NCBI RefSeq assembly: GCF_001650495.1
Contig: NZ_LWCS01000025.1
Location: 10,464 to 74,463 of the forward strand
Source: Mycolicibacterium iranicum
GTDB lineage: Bacteria; Actinomycetota; Actinomycetes; Mycobacteriales; Mycobacteriaceae
Direction of reading: 5' to 3'
Length of the DNA: 64,000 bases
In this document: positions 26,154 through 34,466 of the stretch, piece after piece
Layout of the letters: every line of letters begins with the position of its first letter
How positions within the stretch are numbered: position 1 is the stretch's first letter
Position numbers and translations under genes: made by a program
The notes under the pieces: model-generated
The model's database searches: none
Seen by the model: the letters and a program-made list of their open reading frames with translations, nothing else
Told to the model about the DNA's origin: nothing

Positions 26154-27182
26154 ATGGCCAAACCGCCTCTGTCGATGAAACCGACCGGCTGGTTTCAGAT
26201 CGCGTGGTCCGACGAGATCGGGATCGGCGACGTTCACAGGATGAAGTACTTCGGCCAGGAGATGATCGCGTGGCGCGCCGAGTCCGGCGGGCTGACCGTG
26301 ATGAACGCCTACTGCGAACATCTCGGAGCGCACCTGGGGTTCGGCGGCACCGTGCACGGCGAGGTGCTTCAGTGCCCCTTCCACGGATGGCAATGGAATC
26401 AACAGGGCCGCAACGTGTGTATCCCCTACGAGGACCGGCCCAACCGGGGGCGCCGGATCAAGACCTACCCCGTGGTGGAGCGCAACGAGTCGGTCTACAT
26501 CTGGCACGACATCGAAAATCGCGACCCCTACTTCGAAGCGCCCGACATCTTCGCCAGCTTCGGCGACGGCTCGACGATCGAGGACTACTACCCGCAGCAA
26601 CGACTGTTCGAGCAGGGGCACGAGATGCATCCGCAGTATGTGCTCGAAAACGGCGTCGATTTCGCGCATTTCAAGTATGTGCACGGCACGCCGATCAACC
26701 CGATTTTCACCCGTCACGATTTCGACGAGCCGGTTTCCTACGTCGACTTCACGATAACGTTCGAAGGGGACGACGCACAGAAGATCGAGGACGTGGGCAG
26801 CGGGGTCGAGGCGATCAACGGCGGACTCGGGATCGCGGTGACCAAGAGCTGGGGGATGATCGACAACCGCACCATTTCGGCGATCACCCCGGTCGATGAT
26901 TCCACCTCCGATGTGCGGTTCATGGTTTACATCGGCAGGCCCCAGGGTGAGGTGCGCAATCCTGAGCGGGCCCGGGTCAAGGCCGAGGAGTTCGGCCTCG
27001 AAATCATCCGCCAGTTTCGACAGGACATCCACATCTGGGCACACCAGCGTTACTCGGATCCCCCGGCGCTGTCGAGCTCGGAAATGAAGGGCTTCACCGC
27101 GATCCGCGAATGGGCCAAGAATTTCTATCCAGACGGCAAGGGCGGCAGCGCCGCCGAGCTGGCTGCCCAATCGGCTCACTGA
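26154..27182 (+). CDS. Rieske non-haem iron oxygenase, KshA-like
   Basis: A 342-residue oxygenase. The Rieske [2Fe-2S] ligands are C54-x-H56 and C74-x2-H77 (YCEHLGAH, CPFHGW). The mononuclear iron site is N166xxD169xxH172xxxxH177. Size and motif layout resemble the KshA/monooxygenase alpha-only branch, which hydroxylates steroids or similar hydrophobic rings; the substrate here is unknown. The reductase that must supply electrons is not in the window. It starts an operon with a DapB-fold dehydrogenase 19 bases downstream and is divergent from its probable TetR repressor. Confidence 0.9.
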   Translation: MAKPPLSMKPTGWFQIAWSDEIGIGDVHRMKYFGQEMIAWRAESGGLTVMNAYCEHLGAHLGFGGTVHGEVLQCPFHGWQWNQQGRNVCIPYEDRPNRGRRIKTYPVVERNESVYIWHDIENRDPYFEAPDIFASFGDGSTIEDYYPQQRLFEQGHEMHPQYVLENGVDFAHFKYVHGTPINPIFTRHDFDEPVSYVDFTITFEGDDAQKIEDVGSGVEAINGGLGIAVTKSWGMIDNRTISAITPVDDSTSDVRFMVYIGRPQGEVRNPERARVKAEEFGLEIIRQFRQDIHIWAHQRYSDPPALSSSEMKGFTAIREWAKNFYPDGKGGSAAELAAQSAH

Positions 27183-27201
27183 TCTCTCAGAAAGGCTCTC
27201 G

Positions 27202-28275
27202 ATGGCGATCAAGGTTTTCCAGGTGGCGACCGGCAATGTCGGTTCCGAGATGATCAGGCGGATGGCCGACCAGCCCGATCTCGAGCTCGTTGGCGTGCAT
27301 TGCTATTCGCCGGACAAGATCGGCAAGGATGCCGGTGAACTCGCGGGTATCGCGCCCAACGGGGTGACTGCGACAGGCACGATCGAGGAGATCATCGCCG
27401 CAAAGCCGGACGTAGTGACCTTCCACGGCGTGTTCCCCGACGAAGATCTCTACGTCACAGTGCTGGAGGCCGGGATCAACATCGTCACGACGGCAGACTG
27501 GATCACCGGTTGGCACCGCGACCGCAACCACCCACATCATTCCGGCAAGCCCGTCACCCAGTTGCTCCAAGAGGCCTGCGAGAGAGGCGGTTCCACGTTC
27601 TACGGCACCGGCATGAACCCCGGCCTCAACCAGATCCTCGGCGTGGTGTGCTCGGCCGACGTCGCCGAGATCGAGAACATCACGACCATCGAGTCCGTCG
27701 ACGTGTCCTGTCATCACTCCAAGGACACCTGGATCGAGGTGGGATACGGCGCGCCCGTGGACGACCCGGAGATCCCGGGCAAGCTGGAGAAGTACACCCG
27801 GGTCTTCGCCGACAGTGTCTACATGATGGCCGACTGCTTCGATCTGACGCTCGACGAGGTGACGTTCGGCTACGAACTCGGTGCATGCACCAAGGACGTC
27901 GACCTCGGCTGGTACAAGCTGCCGAAGGGTTCACTGGGCGGCAACTACATCAAGTACCAGGGCATGGTCGACGGAGTTCCGCGTGTCGAAACACACCTGG
28001 AGTGGCAGATGACCCCGCACACAGATCCGAGCTGGGATATCAAAGGTTGCTACATCACTCAGATCAAGGGTGATCCGAACATCTACAACAAGCACATGAT
28101 CTTCCCGAAGCCCGGTGTCGACCTCTCCGATCCGGCGAGCTTCGCATCGATCGGGATGACGGTCACCGGTATGCCGGCGCTCGCGTCGATCAAGTCCGTG
28201 GTGGCGGCGCGACCCGGGATCATCACCAGCGCCGACCTGCCGCTGCGTGGCTTCGCCGGACGCTTCAAGCTGTAA
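27202..28275 (+). CDS. DapB-fold NAD(P)-dependent dehydrogenase, paralogue 1
   Basis: A 357-residue protein with an N-terminal Rossmann fold (ATGNVGSEM near residue 9) of the dihydrodipicolinate-reductase-like superfamily and a long C-terminal domain with STFYGTGMNPGLNQ near 132. NCBI usually labels such actinobacterial proteins as amine-dehydrogenase-like (2,4-diaminopentanoate dehydrogenase relatives). It is not lysine-pathway DapB, which is about 250 residues. GAAAGG precedes the ATG. It is co-transcribed with the Rieske oxygenase and overlaps the convergent P450 by 11 bases. A diverged paralogue lies at 36654. Reaction unknown. Confidence 0.82.
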   Translation: MAIKVFQVATGNVGSEMIRRMADQPDLELVGVHCYSPDKIGKDAGELAGIAPNGVTATGTIEEIIAAKPDVVTFHGVFPDEDLYVTVLEAGINIVTTADWITGWHRDRNHPHHSGKPVTQLLQEACERGGSTFYGTGMNPGLNQILGVVCSADVAEIENITTIESVDVSCHHSKDTWIEVGYGAPVDDPEIPGKLEKYTRVFADSVYMMADCFDLTLDEVTFGYELGACTKDVDLGWYKLPKGSLGGNYIKYQGMVDGVPRVETHLEWQMTPHTDPSWDIKGCYITQIKGDPNIYNKHMIFPKPGVDLSDPASFASIGMTVTGMPALASIKSVVAARPGIITSADLPLRGFAGRFKL

Positions 28276-29551
28276 CGGCCAGCGTCAGCGTCTCCCTCCT
28301 GCGTACCAGCAGGCTGGGTAACCAACGGCCGTGCTCGGCCATCACGAAGTGTGTCGAGTTCGCCAACAGGTGTTCGAGGACGATCCGAGCCTCCATGCGT
28401 GCCAGCGCCGCACCGACGCAGAAGTGAACGCCTTTTCCGAACGCGATGTGTGACTTGCTGTTCGGGCGATCGAGACGAAACTCATCGGGATCGTCCACAT
28501 GGGCGGGGTCCCGGTTGGCGGCTCCCCAGAGCAACAGAAGGCGCGAGCCCGCCGCGAGATCTTGACCGGCCAACTGGCAATCGTTGAGGACATGACGGTA
28601 GTGCCCGCGGAAGGGCGGTTCGTAGCGCAACACCTCTTCCAGAAAGGCGGGGACGAGCGTGGCCTGCGCACGCAGTTGCTGTTGCAGATCGGGACGGGTC
28701 GCCAAGATCTCGGTCGCCGAGCCGATCAGCGATGCGGTCGACTCGCCGCCCGCGCTGAACAACGTCACCATCATCATCTGGGCGGTGAGTGGGTCGAGTT
28801 CACCTGCAGCACACGACGTAGCGAGTCCGCCCATGAGCGAGTCGTGAGACCCGCCCGACTCCAGGGCAAATCTCTCTGTCACGTAGGCCGCCAGTTGCAT
28901 TGCGGCCACGCCGGATTCCGCCAGTTGCGCTTCGCTGACGAGCCCTTCCAGCAGCTGCGTTGCGCCATAACCCCACGCGGCCAGCTGATCTGCGTCCTCG
29001 TGCGGAACTCCGATGAGTTCGCACACCACCATCATCGGCAGACGATTCGCGACGGACTGCATCCACTCGACGGGCGTATCGCGGACCTCGGCACGCCACA
29101 ATGTCGCCATGGTGTCGGTGACGAACGCTTCGATCGCTCGGATTCGCTTGGCTGCCAGGTGGGGCACCAACGTCTTTCGGTGCGCTGCGTGAACGGGGTC
29201 GTCGGCGATGGCGAGCACCTGGGTGGGGCCCCCGACGACGTCCATGAGGAATACGCCCACTGTGCCGTCGTCGTGCAGGATCATCGTCCCGGTGAGATTC
29301 GACGAGAAGTCGTCCGTGCGGGCAACAGCCTCGTTGACGGCGTGCCAGCCGGATACCGCGAAGAAGTCCGAGTTGCCGACGCGGTGTATCGGTGCTGATT
29401 CGTGCATCCGCGCGTACAGCGGGTATGGATCCTGAAGGAACTTCGCGTCGAACAGCGCCAGGCCGAGATCTGTCACTGCTCCAGCAAAGGTGGCCGCGTC
29501 TTGCCGTGTCAACGGCTGACCGAAGGTCGAAAGCCTCAGATGTGAGACCAT
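28265..29551 (-). CDS. Cytochrome P450
   Basis: A 428-residue soluble bacterial P450. The I-helix oxygen-activation motif is SAGGEST, the ExxR motif lies in LEEVLRYEP, and the haem-binding loop is FGKGVHFCVGAALA with Cys378 as thiolate ligand. Family and substrate cannot be assigned. No ferredoxin or ferredoxin reductase gene is adjacent, so electrons must come from elsewhere. It is divergent from a TetR gene at 29659, a probable regulator, and sits inside the catabolic-looking group with the Rieske and DapB-like genes. Confidence 0.95.
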   Translation of the reverse strand: MVSHLRLSTFGQPLTRQDAATFAGAVTDLGLALFDAKFLQDPYPLYARMHESAPIHRVGNSDFFAVSGWHAVNEAVARTDDFSSNLTGTMILHDDGTVGVFLMDVVGGPTQVLAIADDPVHAAHRKTLVPHLAAKRIRAIEAFVTDTMATLWRAEVRDTPVEWMQSVANRLPMMVVCELIGVPHEDADQLAAWGYGATQLLEGLVSEAQLAESGVAAMQLAAYVTERFALESGGSHDSLMGGLATSCAAGELDPLTAQMMMVTLFSAGGESTASLIGSATEILATRPDLQQQLRAQATLVPAFLEEVLRYEPPFRGHYRHVLNDCQLAGQDLAAGSRLLLLWGAANRDPAHVDDPDEFRLDRPNSKSHIAFGKGVHFCVGAALARMEARIVLEHLLANSTHFVMAEHGRWLPSLLVRRRETLTLAVTA

Positions 29552-29658
29552 CGGCGGGGCGTCTCATCGGGACGCACTGACCTCGGTCGATCGGGAAAAC
29601 ATCGTCGCACGATGTCTCAGGTTGAGATCGGTGGCGGCCAGTTTCTCAAGGAGGCGCG

Positions 29659-30210
29659 GTGGGCTCGGATGACTGGCTCGTCGGCGACCGGCGTGCCGAG
29701 GCCGCCGAACGCATCTACGCCGCAGCCAAAGAGCTGATCGTCGGGGAGGGCTTGGAGGCATTCGACATGGCCGCCCTGCAGCGGAAGGTGCACTGCTCGC
29801 GGGCGACGATCTACCGCCACGTCGGGGGCAAGGACCAGATTCGCGAGGCTGTCCTGTTGCGCGAGGCGGAGCGGATCATCGAGTCGGTTCGATCCGCGGT
29901 CGCCGGGCTCAGCGGTGAGGAGCGCACCCTCACCGCGGTGGTGGTTGCGCTCGACCGCATCCGGGCCGATCCGCTCGGACGCACGCTGCTGAACTCGATG
30001 CGCAGGGGAGACCTGACGTGGATCGGCCGCTCGCCGATCCCACCCGCTCTGGCTGTGCAGCTCACCGGTATCGCCGAGGATGATTCGCAGGCGGCCCAGT
30101 GGATTGTGCGGGTCGTGCTGGCAATGCTGTTCTGGCCGATCGACGATCCGGTGTCCGAACGCGAGATGCTGGCGCGCTTTCTCGTATCCGGCCGGCCTGG
30201 TCGGCAGTGA
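29659..30210 (+). CDS. TetR-family regulator, second of the accessory region
   Basis: A 183-residue TetR protein; HTH at residues 15-60 with AERIYAAAKELIV and HCSRATIYRHVGGKDQI. GTG 29659 follows AAGGAGG (29648-29654) by 4 bases. It is divergent from the P450 and convergent with the SDR, stopping one base short of the SDR stop. Likely target: the P450 promoter region 29552-29658. Confidence 0.88.
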   Translation: MGSDDWLVGDRRAEAAERIYAAAKELIVGEGLEAFDMAALQRKVHCSRATIYRHVGGKDQIREAVLLREAERIIESVRSAVAGLSGEERTLTAVVVALDRIRADPLGRTLLNSMRRGDLTWIGRSPIPPALAVQLTGIAEDDSQAAQWIVRVVLAMLFWPIDDPVSEREMLARFLVSGRPGRQ

Positions 30211-30211
30211 G

Positions 30212-30958
30212 TCAGCCGGCGCCCTTGCCGTTGTCGACCCGATAGATGGCGCCGTGCACGGCGGCGGCGTCGTCGCTGGCCAGGAACGCGATTGTCTTGG
30301 CGACATCCTCGGTCTCCATGAACCCGCGTGGTGAGGCGATCCGCAGGATGAGGTCCCAGTCGGCGTTTTCGGGCGCTTCGAACTCGGTGCTCTGCGCGGT
30401 CGGCATCCCGCCGGGGCAGATCGCGTTGACCCGCAACTTCTCCTTGGTGAACTCGATGGCCAGCGCGCGCGTGAGCCCGATCAATCCGTGTTTGGCGGCG
30501 CAGTAGCCGGCCGAATAGACCTCGCCCTCGACTCCGGCGATCGACGCGACGTTGACGATGTTGCCGCCCGTCTCCAGCAGATGAGGCAGCGCCGCACGAC
30601 ACAGATAGAACGGCCCGTTCAAGTTGACCGACAGGTCTGTGGCCCAGTCGTCGTCTGTCATCGAGATGGTGTGCCGCATCTTGTGGAAGCCGGCGATGTT
30701 GGCCAGTACGTCGAGCCTTCCGAACTGCTCGACGCAGTCGGCGACCGCCTGAGCGCACGCGTCCGACGACGTCACGTCCACGGACTGGAAACGGCCGTTG
30801 GGGATGTCTGCGAACACCTCGGCCATGCGCGAGGCGTCACGAGCGATACCGAAGACCGTGGCACCCCGCTGCGCGAACAGTTTCGCCGTGGCGGCGCCCA
30901 GCCCTGCCGACGCCCCCGTGACCAGTGCGACCTTGCCGCTCAATTGACTCATGCCCAT
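30212..30958 (-). CDS. Short-chain dehydrogenase/reductase (SDR)
   Basis: A 248-residue classical SDR: cofactor motif TGASAGLG near residue 14, NIAG near 87, catalytic Ser in NVASIAG with YCAAK (Tyr and Lys) about 13 residues later, and PGGMPT after the sixth strand. The Asp in SVDVTSSD and R in ARDA leave NAD or NADP open. It follows the dual-ATPase gene of the ABC importer by 22 bases on the same strand and so is probably the last gene of that operon, suggesting that the imported compound or its product is an alcohol or ketone substrate. Confidence 0.92.
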   Translation of the reverse strand: MGMSQLSGKVALVTGASAGLGAATAKLFAQRGATVFGIARDASRMAEVFADIPNGRFQSVDVTSSDACAQAVADCVEQFGRLDVLANIAGFHKMRHTISMTDDDWATDLSVNLNGPFYLCRAALPHLLETGGNIVNVASIAGVEGEVYSAGYCAAKHGLIGLTRALAIEFTKEKLRVNAICPGGMPTAQSTEFEAPENADWDLILRIASPRGFMETEDVAKTIAFLASDDAAAVHGAIYRVDNGKGAG

Positions 30959-30980
30959 GACTTTCTCACGGGCCTCTTGC

Positions 30981-32579
30981 TCAGATGGCGGCGCGTGGTT
31001 TCACCGGCGGGACAGCCGCCAGGAGTTGGCGGGTGTACTCCTGCTCTGGCGCGTCGAACAACTCGTCGGCGGGCCTTTTCTCGACCACGCCACCGTCGCG
31101 CATGACGAGCACCTGATGGCTCAGCTGACGGATCACCGCGAGGTCGTGGCCGATGAGCAGGTATGCCAGTCCGAGTTCAGATTGCAGCCGGAGCAACAGA
31201 TCGAGCACCCGCGCTTGGACGGAGACGTCCAGCGATGCCGTGGCCTCGTCGAGGATCAGCAGGTCCGGCTCGGCGGCCAGCGCGCGGGCGATGCTGACAC
31301 GCTGGCGCTGTCCGCCGGACAGTTCGTGTGGATAGCGCCGGGCGAATTCGGTCGGCAGCCCGACCAATTCGAGTAGTTCATCGACGCGTCGCCTGCGGGC
31401 ATCCTTGCCGTCTGCGAGCTTGTGCACGACGAGAGGTTCTGCAATCGAATTGTCGACGCGGGCACGCGGATTGAGCGAGGCGAACGGATCCTGGAACACC
31501 AGTCCGATGCGTCGCCGCATCTGCTTGGCGGCAGTCCCCTTGACGTGCAGAACGTCCTCGCCAGCCAGCGTCGCCTCGCCGGAGTCCGGGTTGACCAGCC
31601 CGGTCAGTGCCGCGGCGACCGTGGACTTGCCGGAACCTGACTCGCCCACCAGTCCCAGCGTCGTGCCACGACGGATACGGAACGACACGTCCTTGACCGC
31701 GTGCACGGTCGAGCCGCCGACCGGAGTGGGCACGGTGAACCGGACATCGAGACCGCTGACCTCAAGCAGGTTCTCGGCGTCGGTGACCGCGGGCGGCCCG
31801 GAACGGTCGAGGACGGGCCGCGCCGCCAGCAGGTCGCGGGTGTAGTCATCACGGGGACGGTCGAAGACGTCCATGATCGGGGCCTGCTCGACGGTCGCGC
31901 CGTTGCGCATCACCGTCACATCGTCGGCCACCTGACCGATGACGCCGAGGTCATGGCTGATCCACACCACGGCGGTACCGAAGTCGCGCTGCAGCGCACG
32001 GACGAGCTCGATGATCTGCGCCTGCGTCGTGACATCCAGCGCGGTGGTGGGTTCGTCGGCGATCAACAGCTCGGGGTCGCACGCCAGCGCGATCGCGATC
32101 ATCACCCGCTGACGCTGCCCACCCGAAAGCTGGTGCGGGTAGGCGTGCAGCCGTATCTCGGGATCGGGCAAGCCGACCGCCCCGAGTAACTCCACAGCGC
32201 GCGCAGTCGCGGCCCTCCGGGTCAGATCCCGATGTGTCTCAAGCGATTCCGTGATCTGACGTTCCAGTGTCAGCAGCGGGTTCAGCGAAGTGCCGGGGTC
32301 CTGGAAGACGAACCCGATCCGGGCGCCGTGCACACTGCGCAACGTCCGCGGCGTCGCGCCCACCAACTGCACCTCGCCTCCGAGCGTGCTCGATCCCGAC
32401 ACCCGGGCGCCGGGAGCGTCGAGCAGACCCGTGGCAGCGAGCACGGTCATCGTCTTGCCGGAACCGGATTCACCGACGATACCGACCGTCTTCTCACGAT
32501 CGACATCGAACGACACGCCGTCGACGATGGTGCGGGCGCCGATACGCACACCGAGATCCTTGACGTTCAGGACGGTCAA
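30981..32579 (-). CDS. Fused dual-ATPase subunit of a peptide/nickel-type ABC importer
   Basis: A 532-residue protein made of two complete nucleotide-binding domains (about 1-255 and 272-525), each with Walker A GESGSGK, Q-loop FQDP, signature LSGGQRQR and Walker B (ADEPTTALD and LDEATASLD). It corresponds to DppD and DppF fused in one chain, as often seen in actinobacteria. The start is taken as TTG 32579, which overlaps the permease stop (TTGA); the frame upstream is open only because of 27-base repeats in the permease tail. Confidence 0.93.
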   Translation of the reverse strand: MTVLNVKDLGVRIGARTIVDGVSFDVDREKTVGIVGESGSGKTMTVLAATGLLDAPGARVSGSSTLGGEVQLVGATPRTLRSVHGARIGFVFQDPGTSLNPLLTLERQITESLETHRDLTRRAATARAVELLGAVGLPDPEIRLHAYPHQLSGGQRQRVMIAIALACDPELLIADEPTTALDVTTQAQIIELVRALQRDFGTAVVWISHDLGVIGQVADDVTVMRNGATVEQAPIMDVFDRPRDDYTRDLLAARPVLDRSGPPAVTDAENLLEVSGLDVRFTVPTPVGGSTVHAVKDVSFRIRRGTTLGLVGESGSGKSTVAAALTGLVNPDSGEATLAGEDVLHVKGTAAKQMRRRIGLVFQDPFASLNPRARVDNSIAEPLVVHKLADGKDARRRRVDELLELVGLPTEFARRYPHELSGGQRQRVSIARALAAEPDLLILDEATASLDVSVQARVLDLLLRLQSELGLAYLLIGHDLAVIRQLSHQVLVMRDGGVVEKRPADELFDAPEQEYTRQLLAAVPPVKPRAAI

Positions 32580-33520
32580 CGTTCCTGCCTCCGTGCCTCT
32601 TTGGTCGGCTCCCGCCTCCGTGCCTCGTTGGTCGGCTCCCGCCTCCGTGCCTCGATCGTGGTGCGCTGCTTGGGATCCAGCACGTCGCGCAGCCCGTCCC
32701 CGAACAGGTTGAATGCGAGCACGATCACGAAGATTGCGGCCCCGGGAAACACCGCCATCCACCACGCCATCGTGACGAAGCCTTGGGAGTCGAAAATCAT
32801 CCGCCCCAGCGACGGTTGCGGCGGCTGAATTCCCAGGCCCAAGAACGACAGAGCGGCCTCCGAAAGTATCGCGAACGCCAACGACAGCGAAGTCTGGACG
32901 ATCAGCGGCCCGGCGATGTTCGGCAGAATGTGGCGCGACAGAATGTAGAGGTCACCCGTCCCCATCGCGCGCGACACCGACACATACGGTTCGGTGCGCA
33001 CACCCAGCGTGCTGGCGCGCGCCACCCGCGCGAAGATCGGTGTGTAGACAATGCCTATCGCCAGAATCGTCGTCGTCACCCCGGGCCCCAGGATGGCGAC
33101 GACAGCCAACGCGAGGAGCAACACCGGGAAAGCGAACATCACATCCACGATGCGCATCAGCACGGTGTCGAGCCAGCCGCCGCGATACCCGGCGATGAGG
33201 CCGACCGTCACCCCTACGACCACGGCGAACGCTACGCTGACGACCGCGATCCGCATCGACGCCTGCGTCGCGACCAGGACCCGGGACAGCACATCCCTGC
33301 CCAGTTCATCGGTACCGAACCAGTGCGAGCCGCTGGGCGGCTGAAGCGCATTGGGTACGTCCACGTCGTTGATGCCGTACGGGACGATCCAATTCGCCGT
33401 CAGCGCAACGACAGCCACCACGACGAGAATCACGGCGCTGACGAGTGTCACCGGATTTCGGGCGAGTAGCCGCCACGACGCCAGCCGGCCGGTGTCGGTG
33501 TCAGGGTGCTGGATCGTCAT
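32576..33520 (-). CDS. ABC importer permease (DppC/OppC type)
   Basis: A 314-residue permease with an N-terminal helix, a large loop containing LQPPSGSHWFGTDELGRDVLSR, the DppC/OppC hallmark, and five C-terminal helices with the EAA-like coupling loop. ATG is in an ATGA overlap with the preceding DppB-type permease. The last 30 residues are an odd, highly charged Arg/Glu tail, EARRREPTN and EARRREPTK, made by a tandem DNA repeat. Confidence 0.93.
   Translation of the reverse strand: MTIQHPDTDTGRLASWRLLARNPVTLVSAVILVVVAVVALTANWIVPYGINDVDVPNALQPPSGSHWFGTDELGRDVLSRVLVATQASMRIAVVSVAFAVVVGVTVGLIAGYRGGWLDTVLMRIVDVMFAFPVLLLALAVVAILGPGVTTTILAIGIVYTPIFARVARASTLGVRTEPYVSVSRAMGTGDLYILSRHILPNIAGPLIVQTSLSLAFAILSEAALSFLGLGIQPPQPSLGRMIFDSQGFVTMAWWMAVFPGAAIFVIVLAFNLFGDGLRDVLDPKQRTTIEARRREPTNEARRREPTKEARRQER
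32584..32656 (-). repeat. 27-base tandem repeat in the permease C-terminus
   Basis: Three copies of a 27-base unit (32584-32610, 32611-32637 and a partial 32638-32656) sharing GCCTCCGTGCCTC and TTGGTCGGCT. It keeps the frame and encodes the repeated nonapeptide EARRREPT(N/K). Because the unit is a multiple of three, copy-number change would not disrupt the gene. Confidence 0.85.
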
Positions 33521-34464
33521 CCCAATCGGATCCTCGGGTCAACGACGGCGTAGAGCACGTCGACGAGCAGATTGATCAACAGGAACAGCGCGGCGATCAG
33601 CAGGACCGCACCCTGGATCAGCGGATAGTCGCGCGCAGCAACGGCATTGAAGACCAGGCGGCCCAGGCCCGGCCACGCGAACACCACCTCGACGACGATG
33701 ACCCCGCCGAGAAGGGTCGCCAGCTGGATGCCGGTGATGGTGAGGATCGGGACGAGCGCGTTGCGCACGGTGTGGCGGAACGTCACAACCCGAGGCGACA
33801 ACCCCTTGGAACGGGCGGTGCGCACGTAACCCGACGCGGCCACCTCCAGCACCGCCGATCGCACGTAGCGGGTGAGGATCGCCGCCGCCACGATCCCGAT
33901 CGTCACGCCGGGCAAGATGATGTGACGCAGCCACCCGGCCGGATCTTCGAAAAGCGGCCGGTAACCCGAGGTCGGAAGCCAGCCGAGCATCGTCGAGAAG
34001 AGTGCGATCAACAGGATGCCCATCCAGAAATCCGGGATCGAGACGCCGAACTGACTCGTGACTCGCACGATGACGTCACTCATCTTGCCCTCGCGCAGTG
34101 CGGAGTAGATACCCGCCGGCAGGGCCAGCGCCAATGCGATGACGATGCCGGCAAAACCCAGTGACAGGGTGGCGGGCAACCGCTCCAACAATGTGACGGT
34201 GACGGGGTCGCCGTTGCGGAAGCTGACACCAAGATCCCCGGTCAGCGCCGACCCGATGTAGCCGAAGAATTGCGAGATCAGCGGCCGGTCGAGGCCACTG
34301 GCCGAGCGAAGCGCCTCGTACGCCTCCGGGGTGTAGCGGGTGCCGAGAGCAATCCGCACCGGGTCGCCGGGAACCAGGTGCACGAGCGCGAAAACCACGA
34401 CCAAGACGCCGAACATGACAACCGCCGAGTAGACAAGTCTGCGGGCGACGAACCGGAGGACCAC
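33517..34464 (-). CDS. ABC importer permease (DppB/OppB type)
   Basis: A 315-residue permease. N-terminal FVARRLVYSAVVMFGVLVVVF and LVHLVPGDPVRIALG are the DppB/OppB signature, followed by the inner-membrane domain with ARSKGLSPRVVTFRHTVRNALVPIL as coupling region. GTG 34464 starts 2 bases after the stop of the substrate-binding protein gene, and the gene ends in an ATGA overlap with the second permease, so the operon is translationally coupled. Confidence 0.93.
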   Translation of the reverse strand: MVLRFVARRLVYSAVVMFGVLVVVFALVHLVPGDPVRIALGTRYTPEAYEALRSASGLDRPLISQFFGYIGSALTGDLGVSFRNGDPVTVTLLERLPATLSLGFAGIVIALALALPAGIYSALREGKMSDVIVRVTSQFGVSIPDFWMGILLIALFSTMLGWLPTSGYRPLFEDPAGWLRHIILPGVTIGIVAAAILTRYVRSAVLEVAASGYVRTARSKGLSPRVVTFRHTVRNALVPILTITGIQLATLLGGVIVVEVVFAWPGLGRLVFNAVAARDYPLIQGAVLLIAALFLLINLLVDVLYAVVDPRIRLG

Positions 34465-34466
34465 GG

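Noticed and set aside
27202-28275. Lysine-pathway dihydrodipicolinate reductase (dapB)
   Set aside because: The protein is about 100 residues too long, has a different C-terminal domain and sits in an oxygenase operon; only the Rossmann fold is shared.
32580-32765. Upstream extension of the dual-ATPase protein through the 27-base repeats
   Set aside because: It would be read inside the permease gene in another frame and adds only low-complexity Gly-Thr-Glu-Ala-Gly repeats; the ABC domain begins right after TTG 32579.
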